64,000 bases of DNA, from NCBI GenBank assembly GCA_965208745.1, contig CBDBPN010000004.1, positions 2,418,001 through 2,482,000 of the forward strand, written 5' to 3'. Positions 46,538-57,570 of the stretch are shown piece after piece; positions within the stretch are counted from its first letter, which is position 1; every line of letters begins with the position of its first letter. The translations under genes and the position numbers were made by a program. The stretch is from VXNE01 sp965208745 (lineage in GTDB: Bacteria; Pseudomonadota; Gammaproteobacteria; Pseudomonadales; Azotimanducaceae). The notes beneath the pieces were generated by a model. That model searched no databases and was not told the DNA's origin. It was given only the letters and a program-made list of their open reading frames with translations.

Positions 46538-46800
46538 AACCCTATGTCCTGCCGGACGTCGGCGTTCGCGTCGGCCGAGGGCGAAGGACCAGGCAGGGCA
46601 CCACAAAAAGACGTCGGCAGTCCGGCGGAGCGGCGTGAGCCGTCTCCAAAGGCACGTCGGCGGCCCCCCTCGGGGGGCGCGCTCACACGAATGGTTTGTC
46701 TCCGATGCGTCCGCGTTAAGCGAGTGCATCCGTACGCGACAACACGACAAAGCGTCGTGATCGTGCCGGGTGCGGTCGTCGCAGGGTTAGCCATTCGACC

Positions 46801-46877
46801 GGGTCTGTAGCTCAGCAGGTTAGAGCGCGCCCCTGATAAGGGTGAGGGCGGTGGTTCAAATCCACCCAGACCCACCA
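46801..46877 (+). tRNA. tRNA-Ile (GAT)
   Basis: 77 nt including encoded CCA. Acceptor GGGTCTG pairs with CAGACCC; the anticodon loop CTGATAA gives GAT; the T-arm contains GGTTCAAATCC. It is in the 16S-23S spacer. The 263 nt before it form spacer without a gene. Confidence 0.97.
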
Positions 46878-46919
46878 CCGTTCAAGGAGCGTGAGCGCCA
46901 CTGGCCGGGGCCCGATCTC

Positions 46920-46995
46920 GGGGCCGTAGCTCAGCTGGGAGAGCACCTGTTTTGCAAGCAGGAGGTCGGGAGTTCGATTCTCCTCGGCTCCACCA
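46920..46995 (+). tRNA. tRNA-Ala (TGC)
   Basis: 76 nt with CCA. Acceptor GGGGCCG pairs with CGGCTCC (one G-U); the anticodon loop TTTGCAA gives TGC. With tRNA-Ile it forms the standard Ile-Ala spacer pair of gammaproteobacterial rRNA operons. Confidence 0.97.
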
Positions 46996-47048
46996 GTCGG
47001 GGCGCCGAGCCCTCGGCACAGCCCGAACGCAGCGCATCAGCGGAACAC

Positions 47049-47062
47049 GTTCTTTAATAATT
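47049..47062 (+). promoter_or_regulatory. boxA-like site before 23S
   Basis: GTTCTTTAATAATT, about 150 nt upstream of 23S, resembles the spacer boxA that reloads the antitermination complex. The remainder of the tRNA-Ala to 23S spacer (218 nt) shows a stem (CGATGTCG..CGACATCG, about 47075-47106) that may aid RNase III processing. Confidence 0.6.
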
Positions 47063-47214
47063 CGCACGATGAAGCGTCGATGTCGGATCTAGCGACGACA
47101 TCGACATCCGATATGTGTCTTGGTATCGGCCGCGGCGATCTTCCGCCGTGGCCGCTGCAAACCGGCATTGCGTTTACGCACCTTTGGCCTGGCGCTTCGC
47201 GCGTTGGGTTATAT

Positions 47215-50157
<2,943 letters not shown>

Positions 50158-50337
50158 ATATAACCGAGCGCACGACGGCGCGGTCCGACTCCGGATCGTG
50201 GCGTGGCCGCCCGGGACTATGAGACGAAAGCGAAGCGCAAGCCGGACGCAGAGAAACAGGACACGTGTCGGAAGCTTCATCGCGCGAATTCAGGCCGCAT
50301 GGGCCGGCTGCCGCCGGCGCATGCGGCCGCACCGGTT

Positions 50338-50455
50338 TGCCTGACGACCATAGCGAGTCTGAACCACCTGATTCCATCTCGAACTCAGAAGTGAAGCGGC
50401 TCTGCGCCGATGGTAGTGTGGGTTTCCCCATGTGAGAGTAGGTCATCGTCGGGCA
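50338..50455 (+). rRNA. rrf: 5S ribosomal RNA
   Basis: From TGCCTGACGACCATAGCG to GGTCATCGTCGGGCA, with complementary ends. The core CGAACTCAGAAGTGAA and GCCGATGGTAGTG are conserved. About 118 nt. The 180-nt spacer after 23S holds no tRNA. Confidence 0.95.
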
Positions 50456-50462
50456 TCGGACG

Positions 50463-50493
50463 AAACCCCGGCCCGTTGGGTCGGGGTTTTTTT
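50463..50493 (+). terminator. Rho-independent terminator of the rRNA operon
   Basis: Stem AAACCCCGGCCC pairs with GGGTCGGGGTTT (loop GTT), followed by a run of seven T, 8 nt after 5S. A textbook intrinsic terminator. Confidence 0.92.
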
Positions 50494-50537
50494 GTGCGCG
50501 CGCCATGGGTGGCCGCACGACACGATAGGGAGGGGAC

Positions 50538-50888
50538 GTGACGACACTTCGACTACTACTCGTATTGCTCCTGGCTGCCTTCGGGGCATACACCCTGGCC
50601 GTGGTGGCGAACCACGGGATCGGCTTCCCGCAGGTATTCTTCGGCGATCTGGCCGCCATGGGCTGGCCTGGCCAGATCAACCTCGACTTCCTGATCTACG
50701 TCATGCTCGCCGCACTCTGGATCGCCTGGCGCCACGACTTCACGGCGGCCGGCATCGTGCTCGGGCTGTTCGCCCTGTTCGGCGCGGTCGTGCTGCTCCC
50801 GTACCTGCTTTGGGCCACGGCCAATGCGCGGGGCGACGTCCGCGTACTGGTGCTGGGCCGGAAGCGGGCGTCCGGCGCGGCGCTATGA
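50538..50888 (+). CDS. Small membrane protein of unknown function
   Basis: This 116-residue protein starts at GTG 50538 with GGGAGGGG upstream. Three hydrophobic segments are clear: LRLLLVLLLAAFGAYTLAVV, NLDFLIYVMLAALWIAW and AAGIVLGLFALFGAVVLLPY. It resembles short DUF2834-type membrane proteins but the match is weak. It lies between the rRNA terminator and a symporter gene, in the place where E. coli has murB. Confidence 0.65.
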   Translation: MTTLRLLLVLLLAAFGAYTLAVVANHGIGFPQVFFGDLAAMGWPGQINLDFLIYVMLAALWIAWRHDFTAAGIVLGLFALFGAVVLLPYLLWATANARGDVRVLVLGRKRASGAAL

Positions 50889-50956
50889 TCGTTGTGGGCG
50901 GGCGTCGCGAGGCGTTGCGTTAACATCGTCCGGAAGGCTTAGCCCCGGGGGTCGCA

Positions 50957-52517
50957 ATGTCGCTCATCACGTGGTCTTGGTTGTTCCTCGTGCTCTACAT
51001 CGGCGGCATGCTGGCGCTCGGCGTCATCGGCCAGCGCCGCATCGCCCATGCGGACGACTTCGCGACCGCGCGCGGCTCCTACGGGCCGCTGTTCCTGGCG
51101 CTTGCGTTCGCCGCGACGACGGCGAGCGGCGCAACGTTCCTGGGCAGCCCCGGGCTCGCGTACGAGTGGGGCCTGCCGAGCGCATGGGGCAACTTCCTTT
51201 ACCCCATGGGCGTGTACTTCGGCGTGCTCATCTCGATGCGGCTGATCGCGACCGCCGGCAACCGCTTCGGCAACCGCTCGATCCCGGAGTACCTCGGTGA
51301 CCGCTACGGATCCGAGGGCATACGGGTCCTCGTGTCGATCTTCTCGCTGGTGCTCTTCTTCTACTTGGCGGGCCAGCTGGTCTCGGGGCTGGTGATGTTC
51401 GAGACGATGCTGGGCCTGCCCCCGGTCTGGGCGCTGGTCATCACCACCACCGTACTGCTGTTCTACGTGGTGCTCGGGGGCGCCCACGCGGACATCCTGA
51501 CCGACGGCGTGGCAGGGCTTCATGATGCTCATCCTCGCCGTGGTCGTCATCTTCCTGTTCCTGTTCGGCGTCGGCCTGGACGGGGGCGTGACCACCGTGA
51601 TCGACCGCATGCGCGACCAGGATGCGAACCTGGTCGGCCCGCTGAACCCGGACACGCCGCTCTACCACTCGTGGTGGGCCATCATCGCCGTGCTGTTCGC
51701 GCACATTCCCCTCGGGTTGCTGCCGCACCTCGGCAACAAGCTCTGGGCGCTCAAGCAGACCTCGCAGCAGAAGACCTTCATCAAGCTCGCCTTCGCGTTC
51801 GGACTGACGCTGGGGATGATGGGCCTCGGCGGTTTCCTGGCGCGGGCGCTGTTCGGGGATGCGCTCTACGCCGACGGGAGCACGCCGAACGCCGCGCTGC
51901 CGATGGTGTTCATCGAGCTGTTCCCCACCTGGCTTGCGGCCCTGATCGGGGTCGGCATCCTCGCGGCGATCATGTCCACGGCCGACGGCCTGGTGGTGTC
52001 CTCGTCACAGATCATCGCCAACGACCTGTACCGCCGCACGATCGCTCCGCGCCTCGCAAGGGTGCCGGACGAAGCCACGCTGGATCGCCAGGTGCTGCAA
52101 ATCAGCCGGGTGAGCACGGTGGTGGTGCTCCTCATCTGCATGGGGATGGCCTGGGCCCTCATCGACGTGAACATCGCGCTGATCGTGTGGATCGGCAACG
52201 GCGGCATGATGGCGGCCTTCGCGGGTCCCCTGGTCGTGGGAGCGCTGTGGCGCGGCGTGACGAGGCGGGGCGCCTATGCCGGCCTGGTCAGCGGCTTCCT
52301 GACCTTCCTCGTTCTGCACCTGCAGCTGCTCGACCCGGCCTGGTTCGGCTCCGGCGTCGCACACGACATCGTGGCCTGGCTGCATGCCGAAGGCCCGAAC
52401 CCCTTCTCCTGCGCGGCGATGGGCGAGGCGGTGTCGGTTGCCTTCACCTATGCGGTGTCCAAGGCCACGCAGCCGCTGCCCAAGGGTCACGTCGAGGAGA
52501 TCTTCGGCAGCGCCTGA
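50957..52517 (+). pseudogene. Sodium:solute symporter, interrupted by a single-base frameshift
   Basis: The first part (from ATG 50957) reads SLITWSWLFLVLYIGGMLAL and SYGPLFLALAFAATTASGAT, typical of the SSS family, and runs in frame to ADILTDGVAG near 51517. The rest is in another frame from GFMMLILAVVVIFLF through SADGLVVSSSQIIA (the conserved STADG-S region) to the stop at 52517. The family normally reads TDGVQGFMM across this point. One extra G within GTGGCAGG (51511-51517) accounts for the break. It is either a recent pseudogene or a sequencing/assembly error. Both halves together would give about 520 residues and about 13 helices. Confidence 0.85.
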
Positions 52518-52543
52518 GTCCGGTCGCCGGCCGGCGGGGCGGA

Positions 52544-53467
52544 ATGGAAATCGAGAGCGTATTCGACGAACTCGCCGCACGACGCGTGGCGACCGTCGAC
52601 CCCGCGGACACCGCCTTGCTGCGGGAACTCGCCGCAGCGGGCGTCTCGACCGATGGCGACCGGGCGTACCTGGCGGATTCCGTGGAGCTGCTCTCCGCGG
52701 AGCGCATCCGCCCGCACCTCGCGCCGGCCACCACGGAATGGCTCCGAGGGCTCGAACTCGCCGCGCACATTCCCTCGACCAATACCGAACTCGTCCGCAG
52801 GGGATCGACCGGGAGCATCGACGGGACCGCGCTCCTCGCGGAGGTGCAGACCGCCGGCCGGGGCCGCCGCGGCCGCGCCTGGCGCAGTCCGTTCGCCCGC
52901 AACCTCGCGCTCTCCGTCGGCATTCGGATCGAGCGCGGCCTGGTCGAGGTCGGCGCCGTGAGCCTGGTGGTCGGTGTCGCGGTCGCGGACGCCCTTGCCG
53001 CGGTCGGAGTCGACGGGGTCGCGCTCAAGTGGCCGAACGACGTGCTGCTGGACGGGCGCAAGCTGAGCGGCATCCTGACGGAACTGCCGCGGGCGGTAGA
53101 GCCGCCGGAACTGGTGGTCGGCATCGGCATCAATGTGGGCGGCGCGGGAATCGTGGCCCGCGAGGTGGACCAGGGTGTTGCGGACGTCACGGAGCGGGTG
53201 CCGGACGTGTCGAGGAATCGCCTTGCCGGGAAGGTCATCGACTCGGTGCTCGACCTGTGCCGCCGCTTCGAACGGGAGGGGTTCGAATCGTTCAGGTCGG
53301 CGTACGATGCGTTGCACGGCTTTCACGGGGAGACCGTACGGGTCGTGGCGGGAGCGGAGTCGGTCGCGGGCGTGGTCCTCGGCGTCGCCGCCGACGGCGC
53401 CCTGCGCTTGCGCACCCCGGACGGCGAGCGACGATTCAGCGGAGGTGAGGTATCGCTGCGCGCGTAA
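52544..53467 (+). CDS. birA: Biotin--[acetyl-CoA-carboxylase] ligase BirA, DNA-binding domain reduced
   Basis: This 307-residue enzyme activates biotin with ATP and attaches it to BCCP. The catalytic core is intact: STNTELVRRG, the biotinyl-AMP loop AEVQTAGRGRRGRAWRSPF, LKWPNDVLLDGRKLSGILTE and VVGIGINVGG. The first 55 residues (ALLRELAAAGVSTDGDRAYL) are shorter than the usual winged helix-turn-helix, so repressor function is doubtful. Start ATG 52544 has GGGGCGGA upstream. The order birA-pantothenate kinase-tRNA-tuf matches E. coli. Confidence 0.9.
   Translation: MEIESVFDELAARRVATVDPADTALLRELAAAGVSTDGDRAYLADSVELLSAERIRPHLAPATTEWLRGLELAAHIPSTNTELVRRGSTGSIDGTALLAEVQTAGRGRRGRAWRSPFARNLALSVGIRIERGLVEVGAVSLVVGVAVADALAAVGVDGVALKWPNDVLLDGRKLSGILTELPRAVEPPELVVGIGINVGGAGIVAREVDQGVADVTERVPDVSRNRLAGKVIDSVLDLCRRFEREGFESFRSAYDALHGFHGETVRVVAGAESVAGVVLGVAADGALRLRTPDGERRFSGGEVSLRA
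53441..53454 (+). promoter_or_regulatory. Ribosome site with candidate ATC start for coaX
   Basis: GGAGG (53441-53445) is followed by six bases and then ATC (53452-53454), within the end of birA. No ATG, GTG or TTG lies in the coaX frame between the in-frame TGA at 53446 and the conserved N-terminal motif. The spacing is ideal for initiation at ATC. Confidence 0.5.
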
Positions 53468-54168
53468 CAGCCTCGGCGCGGACTCTCGACGTCGACATCG
53501 GCAACACCCGGACCAAGTGGCGTCTTGGCGCGTTGGCGGGGTCGTCGGGCGGCGTCGATACGCCGGCCCTGCCGGAACGTCCCCGGCGAGTCCGCATCGC
53601 GAGCGTCGCGGGTGACCGGCGCGGGATCGCGCAGCGTTTCGAGGACGCGTACGGAGTGCGGCCGGAGTTCGCGGCGGCGACCGCCGAACTGGCCGGCGTG
53701 ACCTGCGGGTACGAGGCGCCGGCGAGGCTCGGAGTCGACCGCTGGCTCGCGCTCGTCGCCGCGTGGAACGCCGTGCGGCGAGCCGTCGCGGTGGTGGATC
53801 TCGGCACCGCGGCGACGCTCGACTTCGTCACCGCGGACGGCCGGCACCTGGGCGGATACATCGTGCCGGGGCTCGGTCTGATGGCGGCCGCGCTCGCCCG
53901 GGACACGGCGGGGGTGCGGGTGGCCGGGGATCTGGCGCCCGACCTCGGACCGGGGCGGAACACCGCGCAGGCCGTGCGGCGAGGATCGACGGCGATGCTG
54001 CTCGACTTCATCGAGGCGTCGGTCGGACGTTTCGCGGAAAGCCGCGGCGACGCGCCCGAGGTGTTCCTGACCGGCGGCGATGCGGAGTTGCTCGCCGGGC
54101 GCCTTCCCATCTCCTTGCGGGTGGAGCCGGACCTCGTCCTCGACGGACTGGCGCTGGCACTGCCGTGA
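53452..54168 (+). CDS. coaX: Type III pantothenate kinase
   Basis: This is 238 residues if translation begins at ATC 53452. The conserved ASKHA phosphate-1 motif LDVDIGNTRTKW is at residues 12-23, followed by LGVDRWLALVAAWNA, VVDLGTAATLDFVTADG and GGYIVPGLGLM, all hallmarks of CoaX. It makes 4'-phosphopantothenate, the first step to CoA. The first conventional start (TTG 53533) would remove the essential motif, so an unusual start or a base error must be assumed. It replaces the coaA found at this place in E. coli. It overlaps the end of birA and the start of the SPOR gene. Confidence 0.87.
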   Translation: MAARVTASARTLDVDIGNTRTKWRLGALAGSSGGVDTPALPERPRRVRIASVAGDRRGIAQRFEDAYGVRPEFAAATAELAGVTCGYEAPARLGVDRWLALVAAWNAVRRAVAVVDLGTAATLDFVTADGRHLGGYIVPGLGLMAAALARDTAGVRVAGDLAPDLGPGRNTAQAVRRGSTAMLLDFIEASVGRFAESRGDAPEVFLTGGDAELLAGRLPISLRVEPDLVLDGLALALP

Positions 54169-54770
54169 CGCCTGGGCCGGCACCGCGTGCGACGGCGTTC
54201 CGCTACGTCTTCTGGGGGCTGCTCGCGGCGAACGTCGGGCTGGGCGCGGTGCTGCTCCTCGCGGCGCGGGATGCGATGTCGCCCGCGGTCCCGGGGAGCG
54301 GCGCGGGCGGCCAGGACGACTGCAGCGTCTCGCGACCGTTCGCCAACCTGCGTGAGGCCATGTCCCATGCCACGCGGCTCGAAACCGCCGGGGCGCGCGC
54401 CCAGGTGCGCGAGGCCGTCGCGCGAGGCCGCCCCGATCACGTCGTGTACATCGAGCCCGCCGCATCGCGGGACGCGGCCCGGAGGGTGCTGCGGGAGCTC
54501 GAAGGACAGTCGATCGGGGGACAGGTAGTGCCCGCCGGTCCGCTCGAGAACGCGGTCACCCTGGGGGTCTTCGCCGAGCGGGAATCCGCCGAGGTACTGG
54601 CGGCCCGGGTGGCGGCGTTCGGCTACTCCGTCAGGCACATGGAGCTCGAGAGGGAGCACGCCGCGTACGTGGTGCTTGCGAGGACGGGCACCGAACGCGC
54701 GCCGGCCCGGCCGGCGCCCTGCGGCGTGCCGCCGGGAATGGTCGATGTGGGGGCCGTGGTGGCGGGTTGA
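54165..54770 (+). CDS. SPOR-domain-like membrane protein
   Basis: This is 201 residues from GTG 54165, overlapping the coaX stop by 4 nt (GTGA). An N-terminal transmembrane helix (FRYVFWGLLAANVGLGAVLL) is followed by a linker and a C-terminal domain (about 85-170) with the alpha/beta pattern of SPOR domains, for example VTLGVFAERESAEVLAARVA and YSVRHMELER. SPOR domains bind denuded peptidoglycan at division sites. A SPOR gene after coaX is usual in Pseudomonas. The last 30 residues are Pro/Ala-rich. Confidence 0.78.
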   Translation: MTPGPAPRATAFRYVFWGLLAANVGLGAVLLLAARDAMSPAVPGSGAGGQDDCSVSRPFANLREAMSHATRLETAGARAQVREAVARGRPDHVVYIEPAASRDAARRVLRELEGQSIGGQVVPAGPLENAVTLGVFAERESAEVLAARVAAFGYSVRHMELEREHAAYVVLARTGTERAPARPAPCGVPPGMVDVGAVVAG

Positions 54771-54797
54771 AAGCGCCCGATCGCCCGTCCGTCCGCA

Positions 54798-54826
54798 TTG
54801 CCGCCCCATGCCCCATCCACTAGAAT
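54798..54826 (+). promoter_or_regulatory. Promoter of the tRNA-tuf operon
   Basis: TTGCCG (54798-54803), a 17-nt spacer and TAGAAT (54821-54826) precede tRNA-Thr by 32 nt. Good spacing and position; it probably drives the four tRNAs and tuf. Confidence 0.65.
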
Positions 54827-54858
54827 CTCCCCCATCTTCGAGCCGGCTCGAAGTCGCG

Positions 54859-54934
54859 GCCGCCGTAGCTCAGTCGGTAGAGCAGCTCACTTGTAATGAG
54901 AAGGTCCAGGGTTCGATTCCTTGTGGCGGCACCA
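54859..54934 (+). tRNA. tRNA-Thr (TGT)
   Basis: 76 nt with CCA. Acceptor GCCGCCG pairs with TGGCGGC (one G-U); anticodon loop CTTGTAA gives TGT. First of the thrU-tyrU-glyT-thrT type cluster. Confidence 0.96.
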
Positions 54935-55093
54935 GGAGCTTGCGCGTGCGGCGGGCGGGCATCTCGCGCGGACTTCGGCGACCTGTCGAGCGGCGTCGCC
55001 GCCCGGATTTCCCGGGGGGCCGTGCCGCGTTCCGCGTCGTTGACAAGCGGCGCGCGGAGGCGCACAATTTCGCGCCTTTTGCGTAGGGTTCCC

Positions 55094-55178
55094 GGAGGGG
55101 TTCCCGAGTGGCCAAAGGGACCAGACTGTAAATCTGATGGCTCAGCCTTCGTAGGTTCGAATCCTACCCCCTCCACCA
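55094..55178 (+). tRNA. tRNA-Tyr (GTA)
   Basis: 85 nt with CCA and a long variable arm, as expected for bacterial tRNA-Tyr. Acceptor GGAGGGG pairs with CCCCTCC; anticodon loop CTGTAAA gives GTA. Confidence 0.96.
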
Positions 55179-55223
55179 CCCGCAGGGTCGGCCGCCGGAT
55201 CGGCGCACCGTCGGCGGGACGGG

Positions 55224-55268
55224 CGGGTGTCCGCGGGTCGGGTGTCCGCGGGTCGGGTGTCCGCGGGT
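55224..55268. repeat. Three perfect tandem copies of a 15-mer ending in tRNA-Gly
   Basis: CGGGTGTCCGCGGGT is repeated at 55224-55238, 55239-55253 and 55254-55268. The last six bases of the third copy are the 5' end of tRNA-Gly (GCGGGT), so each copy repeats the tRNA start and would place mimic 5' ends before the real one. Confidence 0.9.
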
Positions 55269-55336
55269 ATAGTTCAGTGGTAGAACCTCAGCCTTCCAAG
55301 CTGATGGCGCGGGTTCAATTCCCGCTACCCGCTCCA
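55263..55336 (+). tRNA. tRNA-Gly (TCC)
   Basis: 74 nt with CCA. Acceptor GCGGGTA pairs with TACCCGC; anticodon loop CTTCCAA gives TCC. Confidence 0.96.
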
Positions 55337-55398
55337 CGCGACGTCAGGAAGGACATCGGGGACATCGGGGACAAGCAACCGGGAAGAGACACACGAAC

Positions 55399-55474
55399 GC
55401 TCACATAGCTCAGTCGGCAGAGCGCGTCCTTGGTAAGGACGAGGTCATCGGTTCGAACCCGATTGTGAGCACCA
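55399..55474 (+). tRNA. tRNA-Thr (GGT)
   Basis: 76 nt with CCA. Acceptor GCTCACA pairs with TGTGAGC; anticodon loop TTGGTAA gives GGT. Last of the four tRNAs before tuf. Confidence 0.96.
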
Positions 55475-55590
55475 TTGTGGGCGTTGACGCGGGACGTCAC
55501 CCGCGCCCAGGCGAGTCCGCGTCGCGGGAGCGCCGCGCGGGGATCATTCAGCTCAGATGCTAGCTACACCGATTTAAGGAGAGGCGACAG

Positions 55591-56781
55591 GTGGCCAAGG
55601 AGAAATTCGAGCGAACGAAGCCGCACGTGAACGTCGGGACCATCGGTCACGTGGACCATGGCAAGACGACGTTGACGGCAGCGTTGACGAAGGTGTGCGC
55701 GGCGGCCCGGGGCGGCGAGATCCGGGAGTTCGACCAGATCGACAACGCGCCGGAGGAGCGCGAGCGCGGCATCACGATCGCGACGGCGCACGTGGAGTAC
55801 GAGTCCGATTCGCGGCACTACGCGCACGTGGACTGTCCGGGCCACGCGGACTACGTCAAGAACATGATCACCGGTGCGGCGCAGATGGACGGCGCAATCC
55901 TGGTGGTGTCCGCGGCGGACGGCCCGATGCCGCAGACGCGTGAGCATATCCTGCTGTCGCGGCAGGTGGGTGTGCCGCGGATCGTCGTCTACATGAACAA
56001 GTCGGACATGGTGGACGACGAGGAACTGCTCGAGCTCGTGGAGATGGAAGTCCGCGAACTGCTGGACGACCACGGCTTCCCGGGTGACGACACGCCGGTG
56101 ATCACCGGCAGTGCGCTGAAGGCGCTCGATGGCGAGGTCTCCGACCAGGGCACGGGCAGCATCGAGCGGCTGCTGGACGCGCTGGACGAGTACATTCCGC
56201 AGCCCGAGCGGGACATCGACCAGCCGTTCCTGATGCCCATCGAGGACGTGTTCTCGATTTCGGGCCGCGGCACCGTGGTGACGGGTCGCGTGGACCGGGG
56301 CGTGATCCGCGTCGGGGAGGAGGTCGAGATCGTCGGCATTCGCGAGACGGACAAGACCGTGTGCACCGGCGTCGAGATGTTCCGCAAGCTGCTGGACGAG
56401 GGTCGCGCCGGCGAGAACATCGGCGTGCTGTTGCGCGGCACGAAGCGGGACGGCGTCGAGCGCGGTCAGGTCCTGTCGGCGCCCGGGGCGATCACGCCGC
56501 ATACGCGGTTCGAGGCGGAGGTGTACGTACTCAGCAAGGACGAGGGCGGCCGTCATACGCCCTTCTTCCAGGGATACCGTCCGCAGTTCTATTTCCGTAC
56601 GACGGACGTGACGGGCTCGGTGGAGCTCCCGGACGGCGTGGAGATGGTGATGCCGGGCGACAACGTCAACATGGACGTGACGCTGATCAGTCCGATCGCG
56701 ATGGACGAGGGACTGCGTTTCGCGATCCGCGAGGGCGGCCGCACGGTGGGTGCGGGCGTCGTCACCAGCATCAGCGAGTAG
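55591..56781 (+). CDS. tuf: Elongation factor Tu
   Basis: This 396-residue GTPase delivers aminoacyl-tRNA to the ribosome. It has GTIGHVDHGKTTLTAAL (P-loop), RGITIATAHVEY (switch I), DCPGHADYVKNM (switch II, His present), NKSDMVD (an NKxD variant, usual NKCD) and GSALKAL. Domains II and III are complete. It starts at GTG 55591 with AAGGAGAGG upstream. Its place after the Thr-Tyr-Gly-Thr tRNAs corresponds to E. coli tufB. Confidence 0.97.
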   Translation: MAKEKFERTKPHVNVGTIGHVDHGKTTLTAALTKVCAAARGGEIREFDQIDNAPEERERGITIATAHVEYESDSRHYAHVDCPGHADYVKNMITGAAQMDGAILVVSAADGPMPQTREHILLSRQVGVPRIVVYMNKSDMVDDEELLELVEMEVRELLDDHGFPGDDTPVITGSALKALDGEVSDQGTGSIERLLDALDEYIPQPERDIDQPFLMPIEDVFSISGRGTVVTGRVDRGVIRVGEEVEIVGIRETDKTVCTGVEMFRKLLDEGRAGENIGVLLRGTKRDGVERGQVLSAPGAITPHTRFEAEVYVLSKDEGGRHTPFFQGYRPQFYFRTTDVTGSVELPDGVEMVMPGDNVNMDVTLISPIAMDEGLRFAIREGGRTVGAGVVTSISE

Positions 56782-56823
56782 CCAGGGGACTTCCGGCGGA
56801 CGCACCGTTTGGAGCAAGCGCAC

Positions 56824-56899
56824 AGGCCAGTAGCTCAATTGGCAGAGCAGTGGTCTCCAAAACCACAGGTTGGGGGTTCGATTCCCTCCTGGCCTGCCA
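56824..56899 (+). tRNA. tRNA-Trp (CCA)
   Basis: 76 nt with CCA end. Acceptor AGGCCAG pairs with CTGGCCT; anticodon loop CTCCAAA gives CCA. It lies between tuf and secE, as in many gammaproteobacteria. Confidence 0.96.
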
Positions 56900-57058
56900 C
56901 TATCGGTTCGGGACGCGGTTCGGCCGCCGCCCCCGGACGGCAAGGGTTGGCCCGGACCGGGCCCGAATCGGGCTCGCGGCGGAACAGAGACGGCTACGGG
57001 GACTCGGCGACGGGAACACACCTTGAACACGCGTGTCGACACCAAGACGGGTAGGAAC

Positions 57059-57463
57059 ATGCGGGGGTCGCGGTCCGCGCGCGCCCAGGCGGGCGGCTCC
57101 GCGGAACGCGCCGCGCCCAACCGCATGCTCGACCACCTGAAGTGGGCGGTCGTCGCGGCGCTGGTCGCCGGCGGCGTCGTCGGGAACTGGTACTTCCAGG
57201 AACAGTCGCTGCTGGCCCGGGTGCTCGCGCTGCTCGCCCTGGCCGTGGTCGCCGGATTCGTCGCGCTGCAGACGGAGCGCGGACAGGCGCTCTGGGACCT
57301 GGCCAGGGAGGCGCGCCGCGAGATACGGCGCGTGGTCTGGCCGACTCGACAGGTCACGACGCAGACGACGTTCATCGTCGTGGCGCTGGTGCTGGTGTTT
57401 GCGCTGATCCTTTGGGGACTCGACTCGCTGCTGAGCTGGGGGGTGTCGTCCGTCATCGGATGA
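57059..57463 (+). CDS. secE: Preprotein translocase subunit SecE
   Basis: This is about 134 residues. Three hydrophobic segments, the E. coli-type topology, are followed by the conserved cytoplasmic motif ARREIRRVVWPTRQVTTQTT and the last helix. SecE stabilises SecY in the membrane channel. ATG 57059 has TAGGA just upstream. TTG 57023, which would add 12 basic residues, is an alternative. nusG follows. Confidence 0.92.
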   Translation: MRGSRSARAQAGGSAERAAPNRMLDHLKWAVVAALVAGGVVGNWYFQEQSLLARVLALLALAVVAGFVALQTERGQALWDLAREARREIRRVVWPTRQVTTQTTFIVVALVLVFALILWGLDSLLSWGVSSVIG

Positions 57464-57570
57464 CGCTGCCGGCGCACAGGGCCATCGCCTTTGGCTGCGG
57501 AGAGCCGCGACCGGGGTGAGCGGAGCGAGTTCAAGAGAAGCCGATAGAGGGCACGGAGAGAAGCGGGCAA

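Noticed and set aside
50957..53467. A single 836-codon frame joining the symporter to birA
   Set aside because: It arises from the frameshift in the symporter; its middle part is out-of-frame translation of the real symporter.
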